Shown here piece by piece: positions 9,968 to 19,260 of a stretch of 64,000 bases of DNA. Location of the stretch: assembly GCA_025769875.1 (NCBI GenBank), contig JAGFNK010000007.1, forward strand, positions 62,001-126,000, in the 5' to 3' direction. The translations under genes were made by a program, and so were the position numbers. Source of the DNA: Russula earlei (Eukaryota; Basidiomycota; Agaricomycetes; Russulales; Russulaceae). Within the stretch, counting starts at the first letter, position 1. Each line of letters begins with the position of its first letter. The notes below the pieces were generated by a model that saw nothing but the letters and a program-made list of their open reading frames with translations, was not told the DNA's origin and did not search any database.

Positions 9968-11383
9968 CTAAGTCTGTAAGTACTGCCCTTTGTATGGATA
10001 GATGAAATCTGAAAAATGGGGGTCCATCATAAGAAGTTGAAAGCTGTGGAAGTCACCAGGGGAGAGAATTCCAGAAAAAAGTTGTTCCCTGGCAGCTATA
10101 TTAAAAATGGTGTGCCTGTGGTCGGGGATAGTGGGGTCATTGACTGAATAGGAAGGAGGGTTATGTGAATTGGCTCGGGGGAGTAAGGTACGTTGTTGTA
10201 TCATAAGTCCCTGAAATTGATGTTCCAGGTTGTCTAGGCTATCATCTGAGTGGTGGGATTCTGTGGGATCAGAGTTAGTGGTCGACATAGTGCGGACTTT
10301 GGTGGGTTGTTGTAGATGAAACATGGTGATGGCATCTTGGGCATTTTTAAGATTTGAGAGGGGCTCCCACGTGTCTTCTGCTGCGGAGTATCCCTTCCAC
10401 CGAACTCTGTACTGGAGCCGATTTCTATGGGTACATTGGGCGGTGATCTTCTTGACTTCGTATTCCCCTGAGAGGAGATTGGGTGGTGGTTCAGGGAATT
10501 TCGGTCCATGTTCGGTCGTTTCTGTGACCAGGGATAAGAGGGAAGTGTGAAACACGTTATGAATTCTCCATTGGGGGGGAAGTTGGAGTTGGTAGATGAC
10601 ATGAGAGATCCTTTTGGTGATGGTGAAGGGGCCGAATTGTTTGGGGCGGAACTTCTGAAACTGATGGGGAGTTTTAAGGTTAGTGCCTTCTAGCCAAACC
10701 TTTTGTCCTTCTTCAAAACCCTTGAACTTAGTTTCCTTGATCCAGTTGTTTTGTGTTTTTCTCATCGTTTCTTGTGCTGATTCCCTCATGTCTTTTAGTG
10801 CTTGGAGTCGTTCGTGGATTCCGGGGAACTTGGATTTGAGTTGGGTGCCAAGTCCTTGAGGGTTAAAACTGATGAGGAGTTTGTATGGGGTTCTCCTGGT
10901 AGTGGTAGACTTGTGGGCATTAAAATGGTATTGGGCTATGGGGAGCCAGTGTACCCATTCTTCTTGTTTCTCCCCTGTGTAGATGCATAAGTACATCTCC
11001 AAGGTCTGATTGGTCCTTTCTGATTGTCCGTCAGTTTGGGGGTGATAGGCAGTGCTTAGATTTTGGTTGATTCTGAGGATTCGGGAGACTTCTTGAAACA
11101 GGTTGGAGGTAAAGCAGGAATCACAATTGGAGATGATTTTGGAAGGGACCCCTGTCCACAGGAAGGCGTATCGTAAAAACAGTTTAGCCATTTGTAGGGT
11201 CCCCATGTCCTTATGGCAAGGTATGAATATAGCCGCTTTAGTGGAGTTGTGATTGGTAATGGTCATGATGGCGTTACTCCCTTCTGATAGTGGGAGATTG
11301 ATGATCCAGTCAATTGCCATGGTTTGAAATGGTTTCTGGAATTCGGGGGGAATTGGGTGAATTGGGGGACGAGTGGGGTGCAT
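9968..11383 (-). CDS. chromovirus integrase core with C-terminal chromodomain
   Basis: This reading frame carries the DDE integrase core: MAIDWIINLPLS (first D), the NCDSCF region (second D) and TDGQSERTNQTLE (the E). The GPF/Y-like module HQFQKFRPKQFGPFTI follows, then a chromodomain at about residues 295-345 (EYEVKKI, YRVRWKGYSAAEDTWEP). The chromodomain assigns the element to the chromoviruses, where it is thought to steer integration to modified chromatin. A Ser/His/Asp-rich tail of about 110 residues follows. The N-terminal zinc module is in the preceding frame (11429-12196), so Pol is broken by a frameshift near 11400. Confidence 0.92.
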   Translation of the reverse strand: MHPTRPPIHPIPPEFQKPFQTMAIDWIINLPLSEGSNAIMTITNHNSTKAAIFIPCHKDMGTLQMAKLFLRYAFLWTGVPSKIISNCDSCFTSNLFQEVSRILRINQNLSTAYHPQTDGQSERTNQTLEMYLCIYTGEKQEEWVHWLPIAQYHFNAHKSTTTRRTPYKLLISFNPQGLGTQLKSKFPGIHERLQALKDMRESAQETMRKTQNNWIKETKFKGFEEGQKVWLEGTNLKTPHQFQKFRPKQFGPFTITKRISHVIYQLQLPPQWRIHNVFHTSLLSLVTETTEHGPKFPEPPPNLLSGEYEVKKITAQCTHRNRLQYRVRWKGYSAAEDTWEPLSNLKNAQDAITMFHLQQPTKVRTMSTTNSDPTESHHSDDSLDNLEHQFQGLMIQQRTLLPRANSHNPPSYSVNDPTIPDHRHTIFNIAAREQLFSGILSPGDFHSFQLLMMDPHFSDFIYPYKGQYLQT

Positions 11384-11428
11384 GGAGGATTTGTTGGCCT
11401 GACAGGTGGCGCAACCCCGAATGTAGTC

Positions 11429-12196
11429 TCAGATGAAGTAACCCATTTTGGGCCACCAGAAGGATTCTTGGATTGAATACAAGGTTCGGGCATTTCCTGT
11501 GTGTCCTCCAAGAATGCTGTCATGATATGTGTGTAAAATCTTTTGTAGTAGGGGTTCTTGATATGGTACAACCAATTTTCCATTTTTGAACAGCAAGCCT
11601 TCTTCTTCCTGAAGATCGTGTTTGACCTTCCACATGAGGAGGTCCGCTTTTCGGTTTTTTTGTTCGACTAGGACTTGGGTGTAGCGGTCCTCAGTATGAA
11701 GCGTGCAAATGAAAAGCTTATCAGGGAGTGCCGTGATGTTTTGGTTATCTCCCAACCCATTGTTGTGGTCAGGTTGTCGCAAAAGAGCGTCTGCATGATT
11801 TGAGGTTCCTGGTTTGTGGTGGATTTCGAAATGATAATCTGCTAATGTGGAAATGTAACCTGCAATCCTTCGATTAATTTTATGGGGGAGTCGGTAGTGG
11901 GCCAGGTTAGCATGATCAGTAAAGATCTTGATGGGGTGTCTTGTTCCCACCAATAGATATTGCCAGTGTTGGAGTGCAATAATCAAGGCTAGGAACTCCC
12001 TGTCCCAAATTGGGTAGTTCCTTTCTGCTTCATTGAACGCATGTGACATATTGCCGATCATTTTCATTTTTCCTCTTGGGTCCTTCTGAAACAGGATTGC
12101 TCTGGTGGCAAATTGTGAGGTGTCAGCTTCTAGTTCATATGGAAGGTCGGGGTTGGCAATGTAGAGTTTGGGGTCATCGCAGACTGCTGATATCAA
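11429..12196 (-). pseudogene. chromovirus RNase H and integrase zinc-binding region
   Basis: This is an internal part of Pol. The RNase H domain shows YELEADTSQFATRAILFQ, DREFLALIIALQHWQYLL and FTDHANLAHY, with the closing motif NHADALLRQPD; the usual DALSR reads DALLR. After it comes the H2C2-like integrase N-terminal region (HDSILGGHTGNARTL, then FWWPKMGYFI), whose cysteines are lost or lie beyond the break. It is separated from the RT above by a frame change near 12200-12300. Confidence 0.87.
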
Positions 12197-12302
12197 GGTT
12201 TCTAGGGCTTATGGTCGCTTCTGGGGTCCAGAGAAAGGGGGTTCCTTTCTTGATTGTAGAGAAAATGGGGCGAGCGATTTTAGCGAAGTCTCGGATAAAT
12301 GG

Positions 12303-12900
12303 TCATTGGTAATTGAGGGCGCCCATGATTTGTTGTACTTGTTTCAAGTTATTGGGGGGTCTCGGCCAGTTTTTGAGGCCATCCATTTTGACTGGGTCGA
12401 TTTTGAGGGTTCCTTGGTTGATTCGAAAACCCAGGAAGTCGATCTCTCTTTGTTCAAAGGCACACTTGGATGCTTTTAGGAAATAAGAGTCTTTTTCTAG
12501 GAGATCAAGGAATTCGTGTGTAATTTGTTGGTGTAGTTGTTCTTCTCCAATTCCTGTGGCTATTGCCACATTGTCTAGGTAATTGCAGGTGTTTTCTGGA
12601 TACTTGAGGAGCCAGGATCTGAGAGTGTGGTTCATTGCTCGTTGAAAGGCTGCTGGTGCATTGGTAAAGCCGAAGCCCATTACCATGGGGATGAATGTGC
12701 CAAATTGAGTTTTGAAGGCCCCCTTGTGTCGGTCTTCTGGGTGGATTAGGATGTTATTGTAGCCAGCTCTGATGTCAAATTTGCTAAAGGTGGTTTTGCC
12801 CCTTAGACAGTGTAATTGTTCTTCCATGTTTGGTAGGGTGTGATAATCTGGAATGGTGGCATTGTTGAGTTTTTGGTAGTCACTACCATTCTTGGGGCGG
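12303..12900 (-). pseudogene. chromovirus reverse transcriptase (active site changed)
   Basis: It shows the RT core FSKFDIRAGYNNILIHPED, KTQFGTFIPMVMGFGFTNAP and CAFEQREIDFLGF. The catalytic YLDD reads YLDN here (about 12575). The ancestral GAC-GAT has a CpG across the codon boundary, and GAC-AAT is the expected result of deamination on the other strand. Upstream RT sequence continues to about 13060 in other frames (a match to LPPKNGSDYQKLN is visible with breaks). Confidence 0.88.
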
Positions 12901-13093
12901 TGCCATCCTTCTTTTGAACAAAGAAGACAGGGGATACAAAGTCTGAAATGCCATCTTTGATGAAACCCTTGGCTAGGTCTTCTTGTATTTGTCTTGATAA
13001 TTCTTGTTTTTCATTCTGGGGGAGTGGGTAAGTTTGGCAATCAAGGAACTTGGGGGCATCAGGTTTCAGGGTGATTCTGAAGTTGAGTTCTCC

Positions 13094-13681
13094 TCAACTG
13101 GGTGGGAGTTGTTTGGCTGCTTCTTCTGAGAAGACCTTCTGGTGTTGTAAGTATTCAGGGGGAATGATGGTTGTCCTTATCCATGCGGCCCATATTTTTG
13201 GTGATTTAGCTAGGGGTATGGGGGTGAGGAGGACCCCTAGGTGGTTTCTTAGGCGACCAGTGCTCCAGTTGACAAGGGGGTTTAATGCCTTTAGGAAGGG
13301 GTAGCCAAGAATCATTCTATCTTCTCCCAAATTTGTAACATAAAAAGTGAGAAGTCATGTGGTAGGGCCATGATGTACGGCCATATGAGCATAATGGGTT
13401 AGTGCTCCTCCTTGGTTACTGGTACCATCTACATTGATGATGGGTCTGGGGGTCCTGAGGGTTCAAAGTGGGATTTGTAAATTTTCCACAATTCCTTGGC
13501 TAATGAAGTTTTCCATTGCTCCGCTGTCTAGGAGCGCTTGGCCAGTCTTTCCATTTGTTGTGATCATAAAGGGAACTTTCATTGAGTTTTCTTTATGTTG
13601 GACAATGGTATCTATTTGGGCCTTAGTATCGACTGTTGTACTTTGGCCTAGAGAAAATCTTCCTTGAGGATGAGGTCCCAA
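13094..13681 (-). pseudogene. chromovirus aspartic protease region
   Basis: The frame 13681-13463 contains the protease active site block ALLDSGAMENFIS (DSGA). The next piece, 13330-13094, contains the C-terminal protease motif MILGYPFLKALNPLVNW. Between them the frame is broken by stops and shifts (13331-13462). It follows the gag zinc knuckle directly, in the usual gag-protease order. Confidence 0.8.
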
Positions 13682-15416
13682 AGTTTGGCTCTATCCTCTG
13701 CTGGTAATGTTTTCATGTGGGCTACCATAGTGGAGGCTTCCTCCTCTTTTGGTGGTTCTTGAGTTGGTTCGGTAGTGCGTGCTTTGGAAGTGGTGGGTGC
13801 CATGTTTTTAGGGCACTCCCGGCTAAGGTGGCCCTTCTCTCGGCAATGGAAGCAATGTCCTTCTTTTGCCAATTGATTCCTTTCTTCTTCAGTAAGTTTC
13901 TTAAAGTTGGACTTGGTGGCGTCCACTTGCATTCGGTCAGGGTGATGGGATTTGTGTTCTGAGGGGGAGTGTGTAGTTTTCCCTTTAATCTTCTCTCTGA
14001 TGGTGATGAATTGTCGATGCTGTCTCCTAGCTTCCTCCTTCCATTCTTGAAGGGTGGTGGGCCAGACATATTTGTTTAAGATTGCATGGTAGAGTCCGAT
14101 TTTTAGGCCATTTTTGAAACTTTCAATAGCAATGACGTCTGTTTCTGGCCACCCTGTTTTGTTCAGAAGTTGTTCGAAGGTGGAGATGTAATCGTCAAGG
14201 GATTCCTTCATTGTGTGTTTGGCAAGAGCTGCTTGGGCATCTTCTTTCTCCGCAGTATTGGTGAACTTGAACGTAAAGTCTGTGACAAAGTCATTCCATA
14301 ATGCTTTGTGCATTCTGTTGACAGGATTTTGGGCCCTGTTCACCTTTTCCCTGAGTGCGGTTGGCTGTGAGTTGACCCATTCTTTGATCTTTTCCCCTTG
14401 AATATAGGAGAGGGCCAGCATTGTTCATTTAAAAGGGGAAACCATTACTGCCTTGTCATCATTGAGGCCCCAGTATAGGTTGAATTCCATGATAAAGCAT
14501 TTTGTTTTGTTCCTTTCCCCTGTGAAGGCTCTGGGTTCTTTACCGCTGAGGGACCCATTAGTGCCTTGTGGTGCTGGGGCAGCTGCTTGAGGGGGGGGGG
14601 GGGGGGGGGGGGGGGGAATGACAACTGGGGGGGCCTGGGCGGCCATCTGAGGAGCCTGAGTGGTGGCTTGGGGTGGTTGTACAGTGACTTGGGGTTGGGC
14701 TGCTATAATGAGTTCTGGGGGGTTCTGTGTCATGAACCATTCTCCGGAGAGGGCCCTTGAAGGACCCTTCCTTATAGGAGGAAACCCAGCCTCTATGGTG
14801 TCACCCTGTTCACATGAGCAAAAGGGGTGAGTAGAGGTGTCCACAATATTGCGCGTGCATTGTCGTGCAAGCAATTCTCGGCACAATCGACATACAGCAA
14901 GCCCCACTTATTGGCAACCCTTCTAGCAATAAAGAACAGTATAAGGGCCCTTCTAAGGACCCTTTAGGACGACTCTAGGTGCTCTACAATGGGTACTAAC
15001 CTAGTATCAAAGACTCTACAACATGTTATTAGACCAACTCTAATAACTATAGAATGAACTATAAGGCAATACTAAGGACCTTAATAGGAGTATTAGGGTT
15101 GACTCTAAGGACCCTAATAGAGCTATATAAGGGCCTTATAAGATAACACTATTCCCTAACCAAACTACAAGTCCTCAAATGACCGGCCCTAAACTAACTA
15201 AACAGGAAATGAATCAGGTGCTTGCACGTGGACTAGAACAGCAAAACACGTGGACAATGAAAGCTCTTACTCAGCAGCTTACTGAGCATGACTGAGCATG
15301 CTCAGTAAGCGCACTCCGACTTCTTACTCAGCACTCTATTGTGCTTGATAACAAGGTTATGACTTGTTCTCTATTTAGCAGTTCTCTTGTAGTATATAAG
15401 CGCTCAGTAAAGTAGA

Positions 15417-15436
15417 GGACAGTCCTCAGACTGTCC
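15417..15436 (+). promoter_or_regulatory. conserved hairpin downstream of the LTR TATA box
   Basis: GGACAGTC, loop CTCA, GACTGTCC: a perfect 8-bp stem 17 nt after TATATAAG (15393-15400). The stem is kept in all four family members (loop CTCA, or CTCC in the truncated copy), and a weaker version is in the relative at 8804-8822. It falls at or just after the expected transcription start, so it would be near the 5' end of the RNA. Confidence 0.6.
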
Positions 15437-15438
15437 AT

Positions 15439-15639
15439 TTGTTTACGGCACTCTCTATTCCTGGGATACTCCTTAAGGACCGTCCCCTTGTGACTATCCT
15501 GGCCTCCTCTCTGCGTGATTGTTCAACTCTCACAGTAACAGTACCTCTCTGGTATCTGTTACTACTCTGGACTCTACTCCTTGCCCACGCCGTCTTGGAC
15601 ATCTATCAACTCGTCTCCAAGCTTACCCCTCGCTCTTGA
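15439..15639 (+). other. short hydrophobic ORF in the U5 part of the LTR
   Basis: The frame reads FTALSIPGILL, RPLVTILASSLRDC, then VPLWYLLLLWTLLLAH (a probable membrane span), AVLDIYQLVSKLTPRS and a stop about 30 bp before the LTR end. The region from VTxPLWYLL to the stop is open in all four copies of this family (A, B at 21745, C at 27552 and truncated D at 18355), and the differences among A, B and C there are mostly silent. A related frame is in the LTR at 8518. No ATG is conserved, so the start, if translated, would be non-AUG or supplied by splicing. Confidence 0.55.
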
Positions 15640-16139
15640 ACTGGATAGTTCAACAGTGAGTCTTGACATTCTGTGGTTTGAGTTCTAGGATTTCAATGGG
15701 TTCCTGATTTCCAAGGGGGTCCTCTGGTTCTAATGCAGGAGATTCGAAGGGTGTCTGAGTTTCAACAATGTTTTCTGGTTCAGGGGGGTTGCCTTCTGTG
15801 GAAGAGGCTTCTGATTCTGACAGTGGTTCGTAGAGAGGGTCGTTTCCCCTCCAGTAGCCTAATCCAAGGCTGTTTCTGAGGAGTTCTAGGTCTAGGTGAG
15901 TGTAGAGCTGTCCTCTTCTAAGTCGTAGTTTGAACCAATGATTGTTGATGAATTCGACTGGTAGTTCTTCGTTGTTTTCAGTGGTGACGTAACAAAGGAA
16001 GGTGTGAAAGCTGTCCCAAGTGGCAGTTCCTACAATGTGTTCGGGAAGGTCTGGGGATGGTCTGGGTCGGATGTGGACCCAATGGTTTGATGGTAGTTCA
16101 AGGTTGATCTCCAGAATGGAGTAAAGAAAACTTAGCTTG

Positions 16140-16759
16140 TGTTATGGCGTTGCAGCCATAAGAGCATTAGCTCAAGGTTCAGTGGGGCCAAATCCCTGTG
16201 ATTTGGTTCAAGGGTTCAGTGGGGCCGGCTCAAAAGAGACCGGATCAAAGGTTTAGCATCTCAAGGCTGAGTCAGACAATGACTTAGTCCGTGGACAGAG
16301 TTGATCTTCTGGTTTCACAGAAGAGGAGGATGATGAGAGAGAGGCAGAGGAGGAAGAGGAACACAAGGGTTCCTTGAGGTGTGCTCAGGTCAAGTAGAGT
16401 GTAGGCCAGCACAAGTGAGTTGTGATTGAGAGAATATACAGGGCAAGGGATGTGACAGGAGATGGGACAAAGCTAAGCTTGGGGCATTACCCAGCTTTTA
16501 CAGGCACTTAAATACTGTATGTAGCAAGGCTGTACAGTACTATAAGCGGGACAATAGATAAAAGTGGGCCAATAGCAGAAAGGGATCAACCACAAGTGAA
16601 ACCATGGATGAAACACAATGGGTGAAACAATAAGGGATCATCAGCATCAAGGGATGAAACGGTAACCAAGGGGGTGAGGGTGATGGAGGAGAACAATAGT
16701 AAAAGTAAACAATAACAACAGAATGTAGAGATGAACCAATAAGGGGGTCATTCACAACA
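16140..16759 (-). repeat. chromovirus 5' LTR
   Basis: 620 bp, TGTTATGGCG to TTCACAACA on the plus strand; upstream of gag because the element reads on the minus strand. Next to it on the minus strand the internal region begins CAAGCTAAG, where the primer-binding site should lie; I could not match it to a tRNA. Confidence 0.93.
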
Positions 16760-16764
16760 TATAC

Positions 16765-17620
16765 TGCATTTAGGTGCAGCTAAACTATGGGAGCCTGACA
16801 TTGTTGAGATAAAGAGTAGCCGAGGTGTTGACGTGTTGGCCCAAACTGTCTGGGCAGCCCACAGGCCCAGACCACATAAGTGTTTCAGCTAAGTTGCTGA
16901 AACGTGTATGATAACAAAATTGATAGTATGATCTAAGACAATTGGTAGCTAGCACATAGCGATTGTGAAAACAATTTGATAGTTACTACAGATAAAATAA
17001 TTAGGGACGCTCTCAGATACTTAAGAGTGTTGTACATACAGTAGATACTTCAGTTTTGTCTCACAGAAACTGAAGTAAGTACTTACTATCTCACAATCTT
17101 ATCAGTAGCTGATTACATGTTGTAGTAAGTTTTTATTAGGTAAATATGACACAACACAGAAACTGAATAAGTTTTTATTAGATCTATTACGATCTAATCT
17201 ACCTTATCACTGTGCGATTCAACAGACATTCAGTTCTTGACATTTCAATTTTCAGGTGCTGACATGAGAGCAGAAATTTGAACTGCTATATCTCAACTGT
17301 TTCTCAATTGATTGATTGACTTGAAACTTTGACAGTGTGATCTCATGTACTGTATCTAGGTGCAGCTTAAGAGTTGGGGTCTAATTCTTAGTTCTTGAAG
17401 TTTTGATTTTTGGGTGCAATCTGAGTGTGAAATTTTGAACTGCCATATCTTGACTGTTTCTCAATGGATTGCCTTGAAACTTGGAAAGTAGAACATCATA
17501 TACTGTATCTAGGTGCAGGTAAAATATGGGAGCCGATTATTCAGTTCTTGAGGTTTCAATTTTTGGGTGCTGATCTGCATGTGAAATTTCAAACTGCCAT
17601 ATCCATATGATCCCTCCCAG
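16765..17620. repeat. AT-rich tandem repeat, period about 155 bp
   Basis: Units beginning (T)CAGTTCTTGA near 17229, 17388 and 17540 share TATCTCAAC, TTTCTCAA, GCCTTGAAAC and TACTGTATCTAGGTGCAG. A further unit was split by the chromovirus: its left half is at about 7035-7126 and its right half starts at 16765 (TGCATTTAGGTGCAG). There is no coding sequence. It may be part of a larger unidentified element. Confidence 0.65.
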
Positions 17621-18354
17621 CCCACTCCTTTGTTACTACTTCCTTTGCTCTTATCCTGAGCACACTCTACAAGCCTGGTTGAGGATATATGGACCATGCT
17701 ATCTGGATGGGTAACCGGCTCTTTGTTGTGATTTTGAATGCATGAGGTGCCAAGGACTTGCTGGTCAACAATGGTGCTATCTTCTCTAGTCATAGGACAA
17801 TACTTCATGGCCATGCCATCACTGCAACTCCCTATAATGACACATTGTAAGTTGCAGGCAGGTGAATGACCTCCACTATGCCATGTGGATGATGTTTCCT
17901 CTGCAGGCAACAGCATTGATGGATCACAATGCAGCTACTTTCCCTCAAGACCATCCAAGGATACTCCTCTGTCTTTGATTATGAAGCCCACATCTAACTT
18001 TGATCAATGTATCACACTACAAACTGGCTGCCCCAGTGAGGCTCTGATCTGAGTCAATCTGACCCCCCTGTTCCCATTGAATTCCCTTGTGCAGTTCTCT
18101 CAGGCAACCAATCTTATGAGCAAGCCCTCAGTCCCTTGTCACATTTCATCTTCAGCCACCCATGCTGCCAGACCACTACTATGACCAGAACCTTGAAAGC
18201 TTTGTGACCACCTCATCAAGACTTTGTATGTGCAACCTAGAAGATGTCTTTCAGTACCACTTGGACTTCAGATCATTATGTGGCCCCCTTGTATGTGCAT
18301 GCCACCTATCCTACAAAGACTGACAAATTGTTCTGGTTCAGACTCCACCCAGAC
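17621..18354. other. unclassified degenerate repeat sequence
   Basis: CpG-poor sequence with short frames on both strands. Some plus-strand stretches look like decayed coding sequence (for example QNLESFVTTSSRLCMCN), but I cannot assign a family. It is bounded on the right by a truncated LTR. Confidence 0.35.
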
Positions 18355-18800
18355 TGTCAGGACTCACTGTTGAACAATCCAGTTCAAGAGTGGAGGGGAA
18401 AGCTCGGAGATGAGTTGATAGATGTCTAAGACAGTGTGGGCAAGGAGGAGAGTCCAGAGCAGTAACAAGTACCAAAGGGGTATTGTTACTGGTAGCATGG
18501 AGAAGTTATACAAAGAGGAGGCCAGTGGAGCACAAGGGGGTGGTCCTAAAGGAGTACCCCTGGAGAAGAGAGTGCCGCAAATCAAATGGACAGTCTGGAG
18601 ACTGTCCAGTACTTTATTGAGCACTTATATACTACAAGAGAACTACTGCATAAGGAACAAGCTGTAACCTTGTTATCAAACACAATAGCTTGATGAGTAA
18701 GACATTTAGGGGGCTTGGTAAGCATGCTCAGTCATGCTTAGTTGCTTGCTGAGTAAGAAGGCCTTCAGTGATGAGTAATGGTTCTTGGAATCCATGTGAT
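18355..18800 (-). mobile_element. truncated LTR, copy D of the 941-964-bp family
   Basis: TGTCAGGACTCACTGTTGAAC begins at 18355, and similarity to copy B continues to about 18800, where it is lost. It is more CpG-depleted than copies A-C, so older. The U5 frame is still open on the minus strand (IPLWYLLLLWTLLLAHTVLD; complement of 18364-18624), and the hairpin (GGACAGTC/GACTGTCC) is intact. Confidence 0.75.
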
Positions 18801-18989
18801 CATCATATAGGACTTGTGTGAACTATACAGCCCACTTGCTGTTCTTTGCACTTACTAATATAGTCAGTAAACCTTGTTGACTCTTCTTTGGAGACCCAGG
18901 CATGTGAATTTCCATTTTGGGAGTGTTCAGGTTAAGTTTTCATTTTGTGTGTTGAGTGGTTATAAGGGTTGAACCACTTTACTGTAGTA

Positions 18990-19260
18990 AAGGCTGAGTA
19001 GCTCAGTGGCCATGAGTGCTTGGTCTAGTTGGTTAGGGGTCCTGGGTTCAATCCTGGCAGTGGGCTATCTTACAAGGTGACTTGGAGCCAAACTTGGCAC
19101 TGTTGTCTTGTAAGTATATAATGCTTGTTGTTTAGTCCCCTTTCTACTGAAGTCCATAGCTGGCTTCTGTATCAAGGGTCTTGGGTTCAATCCTCTGTAA
19201 TGGACTATTATGTGAGATATAACTGGAGTCAATCCTGGCACTGTTGTCTTGCTGGTTAAT
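18990..19260 (+). repeat. tRNA-like, SINE-like repeat
   Basis: TAGCTCAGTGG (18999-19009) resembles a pol III A box, and GGTTCAATCC (19045-19054) a B box, at tRNA-like spacing. A second unit with GGGTTCAATCC follows near 19175-19200 and shares the tail CTTGGCACTGTTGTCTTG. It does not fold as a convincing functional tRNA, so I read it as tRNA-derived repeat DNA. Confidence 0.55.

Larger units (their letters stand above)
14728..15668 (+). mobile_element. solo LTR, copy A (941 bp)
   Basis: TGTCATGAACC to GTCTTGACA, flanked by TTCTG on both sides (14723-14727 and 15669-15673). Other copies lie at 21745-22705 (inverted), 27552-28515 (same strand) and a truncated one at 18355-18800. Reading on the plus strand it has TATATAAG at 15393-15400, a perfect 8-bp hairpin with a 4-nt loop at 15417-15436, and a short ORF to 15639. 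That polarity makes the ORF part of U5. Confidence 0.92.
13648..16125 (-). pseudogene. chromovirus Gag, interrupted by a solo LTR
   Basis: The N-terminal part (about 16125-15669) is open: LYSILEINLELPSNHWVHI, then a stretch ending EILELKP; no clear Met start remains next to the LTR. The solo LTR 14728-15668 interrupts it. Removing the LTR and one TTCTG copy continues the frame in PPELIIAAQ and a Pro/Gln-rich stretch encoded by a run of 26 G (14591-14616). After a break near 14424 comes the retrotransposon gag domain (MLALSYIQGEKIKEWV to 13900). It ends with the zinc knuckle CFHCREKGHLSREC (CX2CX4HX4C) near 13850. The apparent start MGLAVCRLC at 14907 belongs to the LTR and is not a Gag start. 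Confidence 0.87.
7127..16759 (-). mobile_element. Ty3/gypsy chromovirus LTR retrotransposon
   Basis: Two 620-bp direct repeats (7127-7746 and 16140-16759) start TG and end CA and are flanked by the same 5 bp, TATAC (7122-7126 and 16760-16764). Coding runs on the minus strand in the order gag, protease, RT, RNase H, integrase with chromodomain, then an extra ORF. A purine-rich tract (GAAGGGGGCATGA on the minus strand) precedes the 3' LTR at 7747. I counted about 18 differences between the LTRs, nearly all transitions and many at CpG. The element is interrupted by solo LTRs at 8518-9346 and 14728-15668 and carries frameshifts, so it is dead. It inserted into an older tandem repeat that resumes at 16765. 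Confidence 0.95.

Noticed and set aside
14425..14907. ORF starting MGLAVCRLCREL as a Gag start
   Set aside because: The first 60 codons lie in the solo LTR (the same peptide is encoded at 22526 and 27731); only the part below 14728 is Gag.
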